Of a DNA stretch of 64,000 bases, positions 25,859 through 34,658 are shown one piece after another. The stretch is from Bermanella sp047621325 (GTDB taxonomy: Bacteria > Pseudomonadota > Gammaproteobacteria > Pseudomonadales > Oceanobacteraceae). Under the pieces are notes generated by a model, which was given only the letters and a program-made list of their open reading frames with translations, did not search any database and was not told the DNA's origin. The stretch's first letter is position 1. Each line of letters starts with the position of its first letter. Location: contig JBLHLT010000001.1 of NCBI GenBank assembly GCA_047621325.1, positions 62,001-126,000 on the forward strand. Direction: 5' to 3'. Made by a program: the position numbers and the translations under genes.

Positions 25859-26665
25859 TTACTCATCTGATTTCATATAAGCCTTCGGGCTTTGCCCTGT
25901 GACCATTCGAAAGTATTTATAAAAAACCGAGCTGCTATTAAAGCCAGCATCTAACGCTAGGACATCGACAGAGTATTTAACAGGATTGTGGATGTGTTGT
26001 AGCACCCATTCAATTCGCAGTTCATTGATGTATTGTAAAAACCGCTTACCAAAGACTTGATTAAATAAATAGGATAATTGATTACGGGTATAACCGGTAT
26101 GCTCAGCCAATTTTTGCAAATTAAAATCGGTTTGATTAATGATATTAGGCTGGGATAAATAATCTCTTACATCTTGTGACATGGCGGCCACTTGCCTTGT
26201 GGATAAGCCTAACCGGTTTAAATCATGTTTAGTGGTTTGAGCGGTTCTATTTTCTTGCCCCATTAAGCTTGCGTATTCGTGAATGCGCCAAATCAAACCG
26301 TCTTTTACTGTGATGGCTTCGCTGGCTCTAAACGACGCTAAACCTTGTTGCCCTTGTAAACGAATACTGTATTCAATGAATGCGGTATCGCCATCGGCGC
26401 GCATGGGCGCAATGTGAATCAGTTCGGCACTCGGTAAACTCGCGCGGATGTAAGATTTAATATCGACCTGAGTGAAGACTTTATTCTGAAAGAAATCATG
26501 GTACTGAATATCAGAGTGATAACAGCTAAGAATGGTGTCTAAATCACGCTCACGCCAAGCAAGGTGATAACGGGTTACCACCTCTAGTGTGTTTTGCCTT
26601 AATGGCGCCGCATGGGCGTGCGCTGATAATTTTAGGGTCATAAAAAACGTTTTAGCATCAACCAA
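25859..26665 (-). CDS. AraC-family regulator with N-terminal NTF2/SnoaL domain
   Basis: 268 aa. Residues about 22-130 look like an NTF2/SnoaL domain (NTLEVVTRYHLAWRERDLDTILSCYHSDIQYHDFF...GLIWRIHEYAS). Residues about 165-265 are an AraC-type double HTH (LAEHTGYTRNQLSYLFNQVFGK and VLALDAGFNSSSVFYKYFRMVTGQSPKAYM). The usual AraC cupin sensor is replaced by an NTF2 fold, which probably binds a small ligand. It is upstream of the amine oxidoreductase/aldehyde dehydrogenase pair and may control it. An in-frame ATG at 26641 is an alternative start. Confidence 0.87.
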   Translation of the reverse strand: MVDAKTFFMTLKLSAHAHAAPLRQNTLEVVTRYHLAWRERDLDTILSCYHSDIQYHDFFQNKVFTQVDIKSYIRASLPSAELIHIAPMRADGDTAFIEYSIRLQGQQGLASFRASEAITVKDGLIWRIHEYASLMGQENRTAQTTKHDLNRLGLSTRQVAAMSQDVRDYLSQPNIINQTDFNLQKLAEHTGYTRNQLSYLFNQVFGKRFLQYINELRIEWVLQHIHNPVKYSVDVLALDAGFNSSSVFYKYFRMVTGQSPKAYMKSDE

Positions 26666-26751
26666 TTGCGCCTATTATCATAGTGAAAATGAAACTGTTC
26701 CGATAGCATTCACGTATACTGATTATATTTGTTTATTGTATAAGGCTTTTC

Positions 26752-27357
26752 ATGGAATCCCTAAGCTTGCAAACCTTCACTGGGGTGATTTTCGATTTAG
26801 ACGGCACCTTGGTTGAATCCTCTTTAGATTTTCCATTTCTAAGACAATCACTACACTGCCCAGAGGATATGGATTTACTCACCCATGTGGCCAGCCTTTC
26901 TGGTGATGCACAAGCCAAAGCAAATGCCTTTATTGAGCAACATGAACTAGACGACGCCCAACATGCAAAATGGTTACCGGGCGCCCTTGAACTTGTAAGC
27001 GCCATTGCCGCGCTGGGTTTACCCATGGCCATTGTCACCCGCAATAGCCCAAAAGCGGCCAGTATCAAAGTTAAAAACAATAATATCCCTATCAAAACCG
27101 TACTGACCCGTGCGGATGCTCCGGCGAAACCGGACCCTACAGCACTATTAATGATTGCAAAAGACTGGCAGCAATCACCAGAAACCATTATGTATGTAGG
27201 GGATTATAAGTACGACATACAAGCGGCTATTAATGCGGGAATGCATGGCTGCCTATTCGCACCCAATGAGACGCCCGACTATGCCAATTTAGCCCACAGC
27301 ATATGCACTGATTATCATGAATTAACGACCTATTTACATAAATGTGTCACAAACTAA
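26752..27357 (+). CDS. HAD-superfamily phosphatase (phosphoglycolate-phosphatase-like)
   Basis: 201 aa. HAD motif I is IFDLDGTLVESS, motif II MAIVTRNS, motif III the Lys in KPDPTAL, and motif IV YVGDYKYDIQAA. A small helical cap sits between motifs I and II. The layout is that of Gph-like hydrolases; the real substrate is not deducible. It is 65 bp upstream of folX on the same strand and could be part of that transcript. Confidence 0.9.
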   Translation: MESLSLQTFTGVIFDLDGTLVESSLDFPFLRQSLHCPEDMDLLTHVASLSGDAQAKANAFIEQHELDDAQHAKWLPGALELVSAIAALGLPMAIVTRNSPKAASIKVKNNNIPIKTVLTRADAPAKPDPTALLMIAKDWQQSPETIMYVGDYKYDIQAAINAGMHGCLFAPNETPDYANLAHSICTDYHELTTYLHKCVTN

Positions 27358-27422
27358 TGCGCAAAGGAATCCAAATCCTTTACCATAGCGTAACTGCTTA
27401 AAATAATTTAAGAAGAGCCAAT

Positions 27423-27788
27423 ATGTCTGAAAATAATGCCATCATTAATATCAAGAATTTAAGGTTACGCACCTTTATTGGCTTTAACCCTGAAGAGCAA
27501 GAAAAACAACAAGACGTAGTCATCAATGCTGAGATCCATTACCCAGCAAGCCACTTGTGTCTAACTGACCATGTTGAGGGTGCGCTTAATTATAAGACCA
27601 TTACCAAAAACACCATTGCGTTAGTAGAAGGTGGTCGTTTTAAGTTATTAGAAAAATTAGTATCCGATGTATTAGACATCTGCTGTGAACACGATTCGGT
27701 GACGTTTGCAAAAGTTACCATTGATAAACCCCATGCTCTGCGTTTTGCCGATTCGGTATCGCTAACTCTGGCAAAACGCAAAGGCTAA
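27423..27788 (+). CDS. folX: Dihydroneopterin triphosphate 2'-epimerase
   Basis: 121 aa. It resembles FolB-type aldolases (IINIKNLRLRTFIGFNPEEQEKQQDVVINAEI), but the GALNYKTITKN segment and overall form are those of FolX. The C-terminal VTIDKPHALRFADSVSLTLA is typical. FolX converts 7,8-dihydroneopterin triphosphate to dihydromonapterin triphosphate. The next gene, 29 bp downstream, encodes GTP cyclohydrolase I, which makes the FolX substrate, so the pair points to tetrahydromonapterin synthesis. Confidence 0.9.
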   Translation: MSENNAIINIKNLRLRTFIGFNPEEQEKQQDVVINAEIHYPASHLCLTDHVEGALNYKTITKNTIALVEGGRFKLLEKLVSDVLDICCEHDSVTFAKVTIDKPHALRFADSVSLTLAKRKG

Positions 27789-27817
27789 ACCGCCTTAAAA
27801 GCAAAAAGGATAACCAC

Positions 27818-28456
27818 ATGATTTCTGAAACAGCCCAATTAGTACGCGATACATTAGTGGCAAGGGGCCTTGAAACCCCAATGAAAGACACCGGCTTAAG
27901 CCGCGAAGAAAAATACACTCGCATCAAAGACGCCATGACGACGGTAGTCGAAACCCTTGGTTTAGATTTAACCGATGACAGTTTGCATGAAACCCCACAC
28001 CGCATTGCCAAAATGTATGTGAGTGAAATTTTTGGGGGATTAGATTACGAAAATTTCCCGAAAATGTCGGTAATCGAAAATAAAATGCAGGTCGATGAAA
28101 TGGTCAAAGTCAGCGACATTCATTTAAACAGCACCTGTGAGCACCATTTTGTGACCATAGATGGCTTTGCCAAAGTGGCGTATATCCCTAAAAATAAAAT
28201 TATTGGGTTATCTAAAATTAATCGCCTAGTACGTTTTTTTGCTCAACGCCCTCAAGTGCAAGAGCGCTTAACCCAACAAGTATTAATCAGCTTACAAACC
28301 TTACTTGAAACCGAGAATGTTGCGGTATCGATTGATGCCACCCATTTTTGCGTGAAATCTCGTGGGGTGATGGATACCCACTCCCATACCAGCACCACGG
28401 CGCTTGGTGGAATATTCAAAAGTAACGTACATACGCGCGCTGAGTTTTTGGCTTAA
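27818..28456 (+). CDS. folE: GTP cyclohydrolase I
   Basis: 212 aa, the usual length. Zn2+ ligands are visible in NSTCEHHFV and HFCVKSRG; substrate residues are in IGLSKINRLVRFFAQRPQVQERLT. The enzyme turns GTP into 7,8-dihydroneopterin triphosphate, the first step toward folate and pterins. It follows folX by 29 bp. Its last codons (AEFLA and stop) lie inside the first unit of a tandem repeat that runs downstream, so the array copied the gene's 3' tail. Confidence 0.96.
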   Translation: MISETAQLVRDTLVARGLETPMKDTGLSREEKYTRIKDAMTTVVETLGLDLTDDSLHETPHRIAKMYVSEIFGGLDYENFPKMSVIENKMQVDEMVKVSDIHLNSTCEHHFVTIDGFAKVAYIPKNKIIGLSKINRLVRFFAQRPQVQERLTQQVLISLQTLLETENVAVSIDATHFCVKSRGVMDTHSHTSTTALGGIFKSNVHTRAEFLA

Positions 28457-28772
28457 TTTTATTTGTCGGAATAAATCCCGACCTACAACAGAAGCTTAAA
28501 AATTAACTACGCCATGTAGGTTGGGCTTTAGTCCAACAAGGTGGCGCTGAGTTTTTGGCTTAATTTTACTCATCGGAATAAATCCCGACCTACAACAGAA
28601 GCTTAAAAATTAACTACGCCATGTAGGTTGGGCTTTAGTCCAACAAGGTTGCGCTGAGTTTTTGGCTTAATTTTATTTGTCGGAATAAATCCCGACCTAC
28701 AACAAAAACCTCAATAATAAACTACGCAAGGTCTGTTGGGCTTTAGTCCAACAAGGTCTCTGAGTTTTTGGC
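28437..28772 (+). repeat. Tandem array of three 107-bp BIME units
   Basis: Units begin at 28437, 28544 and 28651, with a short fourth piece at 28757-28772. Each starts with the last codons of folE (GCGCTGAGTTTTTGGCT). Each then carries two facing hairpins: TGTCGG...CCGAC-CTAC (28464-28486 in unit 1) and GTAGGTTGGG...GTCCAACA (28516-28538). Both show the GTAGG head of RAYT-type REPs. Units 1 and 2 are nearly identical; unit 3 differs between its hairpins. The hairpins may also end the folE transcript. Confidence 0.88.
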
Positions 28773-28803
28773 ATACGCATGCATAGCAAAAGAAGGATCT
28801 AAA

Positions 28804-29235
28804 ATGGAACAACATTACCGCCAACTTGAATCGATGTATCAAGCGGCTCCGGTGAATGAGTTTTACAAACCCGTTATGACGGTGACACAAGGGCAAGCAG
28901 AAATCAGTATTCATACCGATGCCCGCCATCACCACAGTGCCGGTGGCATGCATGGCAGTGTCTATTTTAAAATGTTAGATGATGCCGCGTGGTTTGCGTG
29001 TAACAGTTTAGAATCAGAGGTTTTTGTTTTAACCACAAGTTTCACCACTTACATTACCCGACCAATCAGTGAAGGCAAGATCACAGCGGTTGGTAAAGTG
29101 GTGAATAAAAATAATAGCCAATGGATTGCAGAAGCGATTCTGTATAACGAAGAAGGTAAAGAGCTGGCTCGTGGTAACGGCATATTTGTGCGCAGCAAGG
29201 TCGCACTGGCAAACGCAAAAGGCTATGAAAAATAG
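28804..29235 (+). CDS. PaaI-type hotdog thioesterase
   Basis: 143 aa from ATG 28804, preceded by AGAAGGA; a frame extending to 28768 runs into the repeat array and is not used. The hotdog core carries HHHSAGGMHGSVYFKMLDDAAWFACNS, with the typical HGG-like/Asp active region, then TTSFTTYITRPISEGKITAVGKVV. Such enzymes hydrolyse acyl-CoA thioesters. The substrate is unknown. It is separated from folE by the tandem array and may have its own promoter. Confidence 0.88.
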   Translation: MEQHYRQLESMYQAAPVNEFYKPVMTVTQGQAEISIHTDARHHHSAGGMHGSVYFKMLDDAAWFACNSLESEVFVLTTSFTTYITRPISEGKITAVGKVVNKNNSQWIAEAILYNEEGKELARGNGIFVRSKVALANAKGYEK

Positions 29236-29251
29236 AGCTTTATAAATGAAA

Positions 29252-29285
29252 TAACCGTTGCCCACATCATTGTGAGTAACGGTTA
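29252..29285 (+). terminator. Hairpin after the thioesterase gene
   Basis: TAACCGTT pairs with AACGGTTA, with inner CAC/GTG pairing. It lies 16 bp after the stop codon, between convergent genes. The T-tract is weak. Confidence 0.55.
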
Positions 29286-29355
29286 ATTTAATGACTGAAA
29301 ATAACCTGCAAAAATAACATTCGTTACCTCTGCATGTCTTTCCCCCCAATCAATA

Positions 29356-31668
29356 TCAATCAACCCTTACCATCGGAATTAAGTTTTCTTTAACCGCTTG
29401 TTTTTTACCGCTGCGAAATAAGACAACGGTTAATAAAACCTGCCATACGGTTAAACCAATTAACCACGTTAAAGATGCTTCTGGGTGCTCTGCCCAAGTC
29501 ACAAATTGGTAAATACCTACAGACAATACATAGGCCACACTCAGTGACCACAACATGCTAAAACCCGCCCAGTAGCTACCGTGTTCTTTTACGATGGCAC
29601 CTACCGTGGCGACACAGGGCATATACAGCAAGATAAAGAGTAAGTAGACAAACGCGCCCCACTCACCATGGAATTTTTGTTGAATAACCGCAATGGTAGT
29701 AGCCGCAATTTCTTGTGCTTCAGCCACGCCTTGTGCATCACTTAGATCACCCATGTCCAAACCCAATGGGTCATCTAAATTATTAGCAACGTCAATTAAG
29801 TTAGCACTGATACTACTAAAGGCCGTGCCCATACTGCCTAAAAAATTAAACTCTTCATCATTACTGTCGCTGGTGGTGTAAAGCGCATCTAACGTGCCGA
29901 CCACTACTTCTTTGGCAAACAAACCGGTAAAAATACCCACCGTTGCAGGCCAGTTATCGGCGTCGATTCCCATTGGGGTAAAAATAGGCGTAATGCCACG
30001 ACCAATTTCACTTAGCACCGAGTTTTCTTTGTTTTCATTACCAAAGGTGCCGTCTGTGCCCATAGAGTTTAAAACGTTCAACACGATAACCACTGCCACA
30101 ATGGCTTTACCGGCACGCATCACAAACCCTTTTAGACGATGCCATGTGTGCATCATTAAGTTACGCATAGTGGGTAGTAAGTAAGGCGGCAGCTCCATAA
30201 TGAAGCTGCTATCGCTGGCCGGTAAAATAAATTTGCGCACTAAAAATGCACTGAGTATCGCAACTAAGATACCTGTCATGTATAACGCAAACACCACCAT
30301 TTCGCCGTTTTCAACAAAAAACGCCGACGCAAACAAAACATAAACCGTTAAGCGTGCACCACAGGACATGAACGGGGCCATGATAGTGGTGACTAATCGG
30401 TCCCCTTCACGACTTAATGTACGCGCAGCCATCACCGAAGGAACATTACAACCAAAGCCAACAATTAAAGGCACGAACGCTTTACCGGGCAAGCCTAATG
30501 CACGCATCATGCGATCAATAATAAATGCACCACGTGCCATAAAACCAACATCTTCTAAGAACGAGAGCGATAAAAATAACGCGGCAATAACCGGAATAAA
30601 ACTGGCCACCAATTGCATACCACCGCCAGCACCATCTGCAATGAAGGTGGTTAACCAATCGGGGGAGCCCATGGATTCAAGAATCCATCTTGGGGTTTCA
30701 ACAAACATTGCGCCTGCGGCAATATCAAAAAAATCAATAAAGGCACTGCCCACGTTTATCGCAAACATAAACAGTAAGTACATAACCCCCATAAAAATGG
30801 GCAAGGCTAAAAAACGATTAAGCACTACATCATCAATGTATTCGCTGATGGTTTTGGTTTGCTTTTCGCTATGGGAAATGACGTCTTTGCAGACTTGATC
30901 GATCCAGTCGTATCGCGCTTGAATTAGACTGGCAACAGAGTGCTCTTTTAGCGGCAACTCAATATCGTGGGGTAACATGCCCTGCTCGATGGCAAGACAG
31001 GCTTTAAGTGGGGATTCGGTCTCGCTGCGTGTGCGGCGCAAAATCTCGATACTGCTCTCAAGTTCTGCGCTGAATTTAAATGGCCGAGATAAACAGCTGG
31101 GTTTTTCTAAGCGTGTTTCAACGGTATCCATCAATGCCACAAGGCCATCGCCCTTACTCGCCACTAATGGCACCACTGGGCAACCGAGTGCTTCGGCCAG
31201 TGCTTGATGATCTAAGTGCATGCCTTTGCTGTGAGCCACATCAATCATGTTTAATGCAATGATCATGGGGATGCCCGCATCAAATAATTGCGCGGTTAAA
31301 TATAAACCTCGCTCTAAACTCGATGCGTCTAACACATTGATTATTAAATCGGCTTCTTTATTCAGTACAAACTGCTGGGAGATTTGTTCATCTAACGAAT
31401 CACCAGTCGGGTCGGCGATGATGCTGTAAGTGCCCGGAAGATCGATCACTTCATAGTGGGTATCGGCGTGTTTATAATCACCACTTTTGCGTTCAACCGT
31501 CACACCAGGCCAGTTACCAACGCGCTGACGTGCCCCAGTTAAGCTATTAAACAACGTGGTTTTACCGCAATTGGGATTACCAATAAGTGCGATACTGTTT
31601 TTTTTTGTGGCACCTTTTGAGTTGCCGTCTACCTGATTGGCACTGGCATCGGCTGTATTCTTGATCAT
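29356..31668 (-). CDS. feoB: Ferrous iron transporter FeoB
   Basis: 770 aa. The N-terminal G domain has G1 GNPNCGKTTLFN, G2 VGNWPGVTVE, G3 DLPGTYS and G4 NMID. A helical GDI-like domain follows, then two gate regions with conserved FGCNVPSVMAARTLSREGDR and MSCGARLTVY. Eight or more membrane helices are visible. FeoB moves Fe2+ across the inner membrane, driven or gated by nucleotide hydrolysis. Its start overlaps the feoA stop by four bases (ATGA), so translation is coupled. No FeoC gene follows; the next gene is convergent. Confidence 0.97.
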   Translation of the reverse strand: MIKNTADASANQVDGNSKGATKKNSIALIGNPNCGKTTLFNSLTGARQRVGNWPGVTVERKSGDYKHADTHYEVIDLPGTYSIIADPTGDSLDEQISQQFVLNKEADLIINVLDASSLERGLYLTAQLFDAGIPMIIALNMIDVAHSKGMHLDHQALAEALGCPVVPLVASKGDGLVALMDTVETRLEKPSCLSRPFKFSAELESSIEILRRTRSETESPLKACLAIEQGMLPHDIELPLKEHSVASLIQARYDWIDQVCKDVISHSEKQTKTISEYIDDVVLNRFLALPIFMGVMYLLFMFAINVGSAFIDFFDIAAGAMFVETPRWILESMGSPDWLTTFIADGAGGGMQLVASFIPVIAALFLSLSFLEDVGFMARGAFIIDRMMRALGLPGKAFVPLIVGFGCNVPSVMAARTLSREGDRLVTTIMAPFMSCGARLTVYVLFASAFFVENGEMVVFALYMTGILVAILSAFLVRKFILPASDSSFIMELPPYLLPTMRNLMMHTWHRLKGFVMRAGKAIVAVVIVLNVLNSMGTDGTFGNENKENSVLSEIGRGITPIFTPMGIDADNWPATVGIFTGLFAKEVVVGTLDALYTTSDSNDEEFNFLGSMGTAFSSISANLIDVANNLDDPLGLDMGDLSDAQGVAEAQEIAATTIAVIQQKFHGEWGAFVYLLFILLYMPCVATVGAIVKEHGSYWAGFSMLWSLSVAYVLSVGIYQFVTWAEHPEASLTWLIGLTVWQVLLTVVLFRSGKKQAVKENLIPMVRVD

Positions 31669-31898
31669 ATTTTATCTACCCAAATTCCGCGGGCTTCTTC
31701 TCTACGCAAGCTTAAATTGAAACCCCGTATTTTAATTTCAATCGGATCCCCAAGTGGTGCTACTCGTACCACTTTAAGCGACGTGCCCGGTGTTAACCCC
31801 AACATCATTAAGCGCTGACCTTGGCTACCTGTCAGCAACTCACATTGAGTTATAGTGGCGTGATCGCCTACTTTTAGTTCTGCAAATTCAATAGCCAT
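31665..31898 (-). CDS. feoA: Ferrous iron transport protein FeoA
   Basis: 77 aa from ATG 31898 (MAIEFAELKVGD), the normal FeoA size. A frame reaching 32051 would add 51 residues without family support. The SH3-like fold is visible in GDHATITQCELLTGSQGQRLMMLGLTPGTSLKVVRVAPLGDPIEIKIRGFNLSLRR. FeoA is a small cytoplasmic partner of FeoB. The ribosome site before 31898 is weak. A Fur-box-like sequence lies about 170 bp upstream. Confidence 0.92.
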   Translation of the reverse strand: MAIEFAELKVGDHATITQCELLTGSQGQRLMMLGLTPGTSLKVVRVAPLGDPIEIKIRGFNLSLRREEARGIWVDKI

Positions 31899-32066
31899 TT
31901 TTTTACAACGTCTCTTGAGTTTAAGTGATTCTTTGTCACGATACCCAGTCGTAGGCATCATGAAATTATAGGGACGTAGCACATGTAAGCGGTCGTATTG
32001 TGAAAAACGCTCTAAAAGAAACCGCTGCAATATCACGCACGACGAATCCATTACCGAACACTAAGT

Positions 32067-32085
32067 GATAATGGGAATTATACTC
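32067..32085 (-). promoter_or_regulatory. Candidate Fur box upstream of feoAB
   Basis: GATAATGGGAATTATACTC agrees with the 19-bp Fur consensus (GATAATGATAATCATTATC) at 14 positions and contains the symmetrical ATAAT-GGGA-ATTAT. Iron-responsive repression of feoAB by Fur is standard in gammaproteobacteria. Confidence 0.6.
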
Positions 32086-32193
32086 ACTTGATATTCTAAC
32101 GGTAACTACCCGAATTAGGTACTACTATTTCTTCATTAGAAGTAATAGGACTACCCATTGGGTACTTAAAATAAGGGGCGGTAAATCAATTGA

Positions 32194-33045
32194 TTAATGA
32201 TTCATCAAGAAAGCAAGCGCTGCCTGCGCAAACGCGGCTGGGCTTTCAACCTGAGGGTAGTGTCCGGTGTCGGCTAATTTTATAACCTGTGGATTTGGTA
32301 TAAGCTGTTCGTAGCGCTCAACCATATGTGCGCCACTAATGGGGTCCAGTAAGCCATCAATTAAAAGCATAGGTACTTGAGTTTGCTGCATAACCCCAAC
32401 CCAACGCTCACGGTTTTGTTTACGCTCGGTCATGTAGGCAATTAGTTTGTGCATAATCAACACCCCACCTTTGTGCTCTAGCATTTGCCAGAAACCTCCG
32501 AGCTCGTCTTCACTCAACTTTTTCGCACAAATATGATCAAAGTTTTTCTTAAATTTTTCATAGCGTACAAGCTTGCTTAAAATAAAGCCAACAGGGCTTA
32601 ACAGTAATTTTTGCAGTAATACAGGGTGATGAGTTTCAGGAAATAAACCACCATTGGCAAACACGACTGCACACACTTGGCCAGACTGATGATGGCGTGC
32701 CAGTAATTCTTGTGCCACGGTATCACCATAATCATGCGCTAACAGGTAATATTGTTTGATATCGAGCTGCTTTAATAAAGCATCAAAAATATCCGCCTGT
32801 TGAAAAATAGAATAATCCTGCTTTGGTTTATCACTAAAACCAAAACCCAGCATATCAAGGGTGATTAGATAAAAGTGCTCGCTTAACGCCGGAAATATCT
32901 TCGCCCAATCCCAGCTGCAGGTTGGAAAACCATGAATCAATACCAGCGCTGGTTTTTGTTTATCACCTTGTGTGAGATAAAAAATCTCATGGCCGTTAAA
33001 CGAAAACGTATCACCTTGTTCATGCCATTGCTGAAGTGTTGTCAT
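32194..33045 (-). CDS. Alpha/beta hydrolase with Asp nucleophile (epoxide hydrolase/dehalogenase type)
   Basis: 283 aa. The oxyanion motif is HGFPTCSWDW. The nucleophile elbow reads LAHDYGDT, with Asp rather than Ser, as in epoxide hydrolases and haloalkane dehalogenases. The catalytic His lies in DTGHYPQVESP. It starts 28 bp after the class II aldolase gene on the same strand. The substrate is not evident, but the pairing suggests a small catabolic unit under the divergent Crp/Fnr-type regulator. Confidence 0.87.
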   Translation of the reverse strand: MTTLQQWHEQGDTFSFNGHEIFYLTQGDKQKPALVLIHGFPTCSWDWAKIFPALSEHFYLITLDMLGFGFSDKPKQDYSIFQQADIFDALLKQLDIKQYYLLAHDYGDTVAQELLARHHQSGQVCAVVFANGGLFPETHHPVLLQKLLLSPVGFILSKLVRYEKFKKNFDHICAKKLSEDELGGFWQMLEHKGGVLIMHKLIAYMTERKQNRERWVGVMQQTQVPMLLIDGLLDPISGAHMVERYEQLIPNPQVIKLADTGHYPQVESPAAFAQAALAFLMNH

Positions 33046-33073
33046 GGTTTTTCCAGTTATTATTGTTATCTAA

Positions 33074-33841
33074 TTATTGTTTGTATGGCGCGCCAATACG
33101 ATCCAGCTTACGCAATAACCCCGGCCATGCCAATGCGCCACCGGCATTGCGTGTAACTTGCTTGGCCGCAGCCTGCATACCCTCAACAATACCACTGGGC
33201 ACGGGGGTTAACGCACCACCACCTGATTGTGCCAACAATTGAATTTCACATGCTCGCTGCAAGATATACATATTTAGAAAACCATCTGCTACGGTTTCTG
33301 TGCAGGTTAATAAGCCATGGTTACGCAATATCATAAAATTGGTATCTCCAAGGTCAGTCTGTAAACGCGTTTTTTCATCACAACGTAACGCAACCCCTTC
33401 GTATTCGTGGTATGACAAACTGGTTAACGGAAATAACGATTGTTGTGAAATCGCCTGCAAACCGTCTTTTTGAGCTGACACCGCCACGCCTGCATTGGTG
33501 TGTAGATGCAACACGACTTGTGCATCTTCTCGCGCATCATGTATGGCGCTGTGAATGGTAAAACCCGCTGGGTTAATCTCATATTCTGTTTCAGTAACTT
33601 TATTACCATTAAGATCAACTTTCATTAAGCTAGAGGCGGTTATTTCATCAAACATGAAACCGTATGGGTTAATTAAAAAGTGATGTTCCGGCCCAGGAAC
33701 ACGGGCAGAGATATGAGTGAAAATTAAATCATCCCAGCCATAAAGAGCCACCAGGTTGTAGCATGCGGCTAAATTTTGGCGCAGTTTCCACTCTTCTTGG
33801 CTGACAGAGTTCTTGACTGAATTAAGGGCTATGGTATTCAT
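33074..33841 (-). CDS. Class II aldolase/adducin-family protein
   Basis: 255 aa. The metal-binding motif HLHTNAGVAVSA and the later RNHGLLTCTETVADGFLNMYILQRACEIQ are characteristic, as is the N-terminal LAACYNLVALYGWDDLIFTHISARVPGPEHHFLINPYG. Members include fuculose-phosphate aldolase, ribulose-5-phosphate epimerase and adducin-like proteins of unclear role; the GWDDLIF-HISAR form belongs to the last group. It is first of a two-gene unit with the hydrolase. Confidence 0.9.
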   Translation of the reverse strand: MNTIALNSVKNSVSQEEWKLRQNLAACYNLVALYGWDDLIFTHISARVPGPEHHFLINPYGFMFDEITASSLMKVDLNGNKVTETEYEINPAGFTIHSAIHDAREDAQVVLHLHTNAGVAVSAQKDGLQAISQQSLFPLTSLSYHEYEGVALRCDEKTRLQTDLGDTNFMILRNHGLLTCTETVADGFLNMYILQRACEIQLLAQSGGGALTPVPSGIVEGMQAAAKQVTRNAGGALAWPGLLRKLDRIGAPYKQ

Positions 33842-33877
33842 GGGTCACCTACGTGTTTTACATGTATTGTTATTGTG

Positions 33878-33896
33878 TTTAGAGCTTAGTTCTAAA
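33878..33896. promoter_or_regulatory. Candidate operator for the Crp/Fnr-type regulator
   Basis: TTTAGA-GCTTAGT-TCTAAA is a 6-7-6 inverted repeat midway between the divergent aldolase and Crp/Fnr genes. The spacing is not the canonical Crp/Fnr spacing, so this is only a candidate. Confidence 0.35.
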
Positions 33897-33929
33897 CTCC
33901 AATAAACTCTGTCAACTTTTGGACAATCT

Positions 33930-34658
33930 ATGGAAACCTTCACACCAGAGCATCAAGCCTTAATGGCTGCTAATCCATGTTTGGCCCAAATACCAGCACA
34001 TACTCTTCAAGCAATTGTGAAATCGGTTTATGTAAAGTCTTTAAGTAAAGGGCAATTTTTACATCGCAGAGGAGACAAAGCAGTTGGGTATTATGGTGTG
34101 GTTTCAGGTCGCTTACGCGTGAGTGCAGAAAACCGTGAAGGCAAAGCACTGACACTTACATTTATGCAAAAACAAGATTGGTTCGGAGAAATTTCATTAG
34201 TTGATGGCGTACCGCGCACCCATGACTGCGAAGCAATAGAGAGCAGCGAATTACTCATTATTCCTAAAACCAGCTTTGAGCAACACTTGTTAAACGACGT
34301 AGAGTCGTTACGTCATATTACTCAGCATATCTGCCAACGTTTACGCAGTGTGTTTAATTTAGTTGAGCAGATGACCATTCAGCCATTACATGAACGCTTA
34401 GCCCGTCGCTTGTTAGACTTAGCCGCACTCGATAGCAACCTGCTCAAAATTAACCAACAAGAACTTGCGCATATGATGGGTGTTTCACGGCAGTCTATTT
34501 CTAAAATAGTGCTGGGCTGGGCTGAATCTGGGTGGATAAAACTAGAGTACAATCAACTTACCGTGCAGCAACCGGATCAGCAGTGGCTTTGTGTGTCACT
34601 GATACGGTGCCGCAATGAATCGCCAATCAATTTGCGTAGTTTGGCTTACGTGGTTTAG
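33930..34658 (+). CDS. Crp/Fnr-family transcriptional regulator
   Basis: 242 aa. An N-terminal cyclic-nucleotide-binding fold (SKGQFLHRRGDKAVGYYGVVSGRLRVS...QDWFGEISLVDGVPRTHDCEAIESSELLII) is followed by a winged helix with the recognition segment QQELAHMMGVSRQSISKIVLGWAESGWIKLEY. The Cys residues needed for an FNR-type iron-sulfur cluster are absent, and the cAMP-binding residues of CRP are not conserved in full. It is divergent from the aldolase/hydrolase unit. Its 3' end overlaps the convergent GNAT-like gene by 32 bp. Confidence 0.88.
   Translation: METFTPEHQALMAANPCLAQIPAHTLQAIVKSVYVKSLSKGQFLHRRGDKAVGYYGVVSGRLRVSAENREGKALTLTFMQKQDWFGEISLVDGVPRTHDCEAIESSELLIIPKTSFEQHLLNDVESLRHITQHICQRLRSVFNLVEQMTIQPLHERLARRLLDLAALDSNLLKINQQELAHMMGVSRQSISKIVLGWAESGWIKLEYNQLTVQQPDQQWLCVSLIRCRNESPINLRSLAYVV

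Noticed and set aside
28437..28772. CRISPR array
   Set aside because: Units are 107 bp, directly adjacent and near identical with no spacers, and each contains REP hairpins and folE codons; there are no cas genes.
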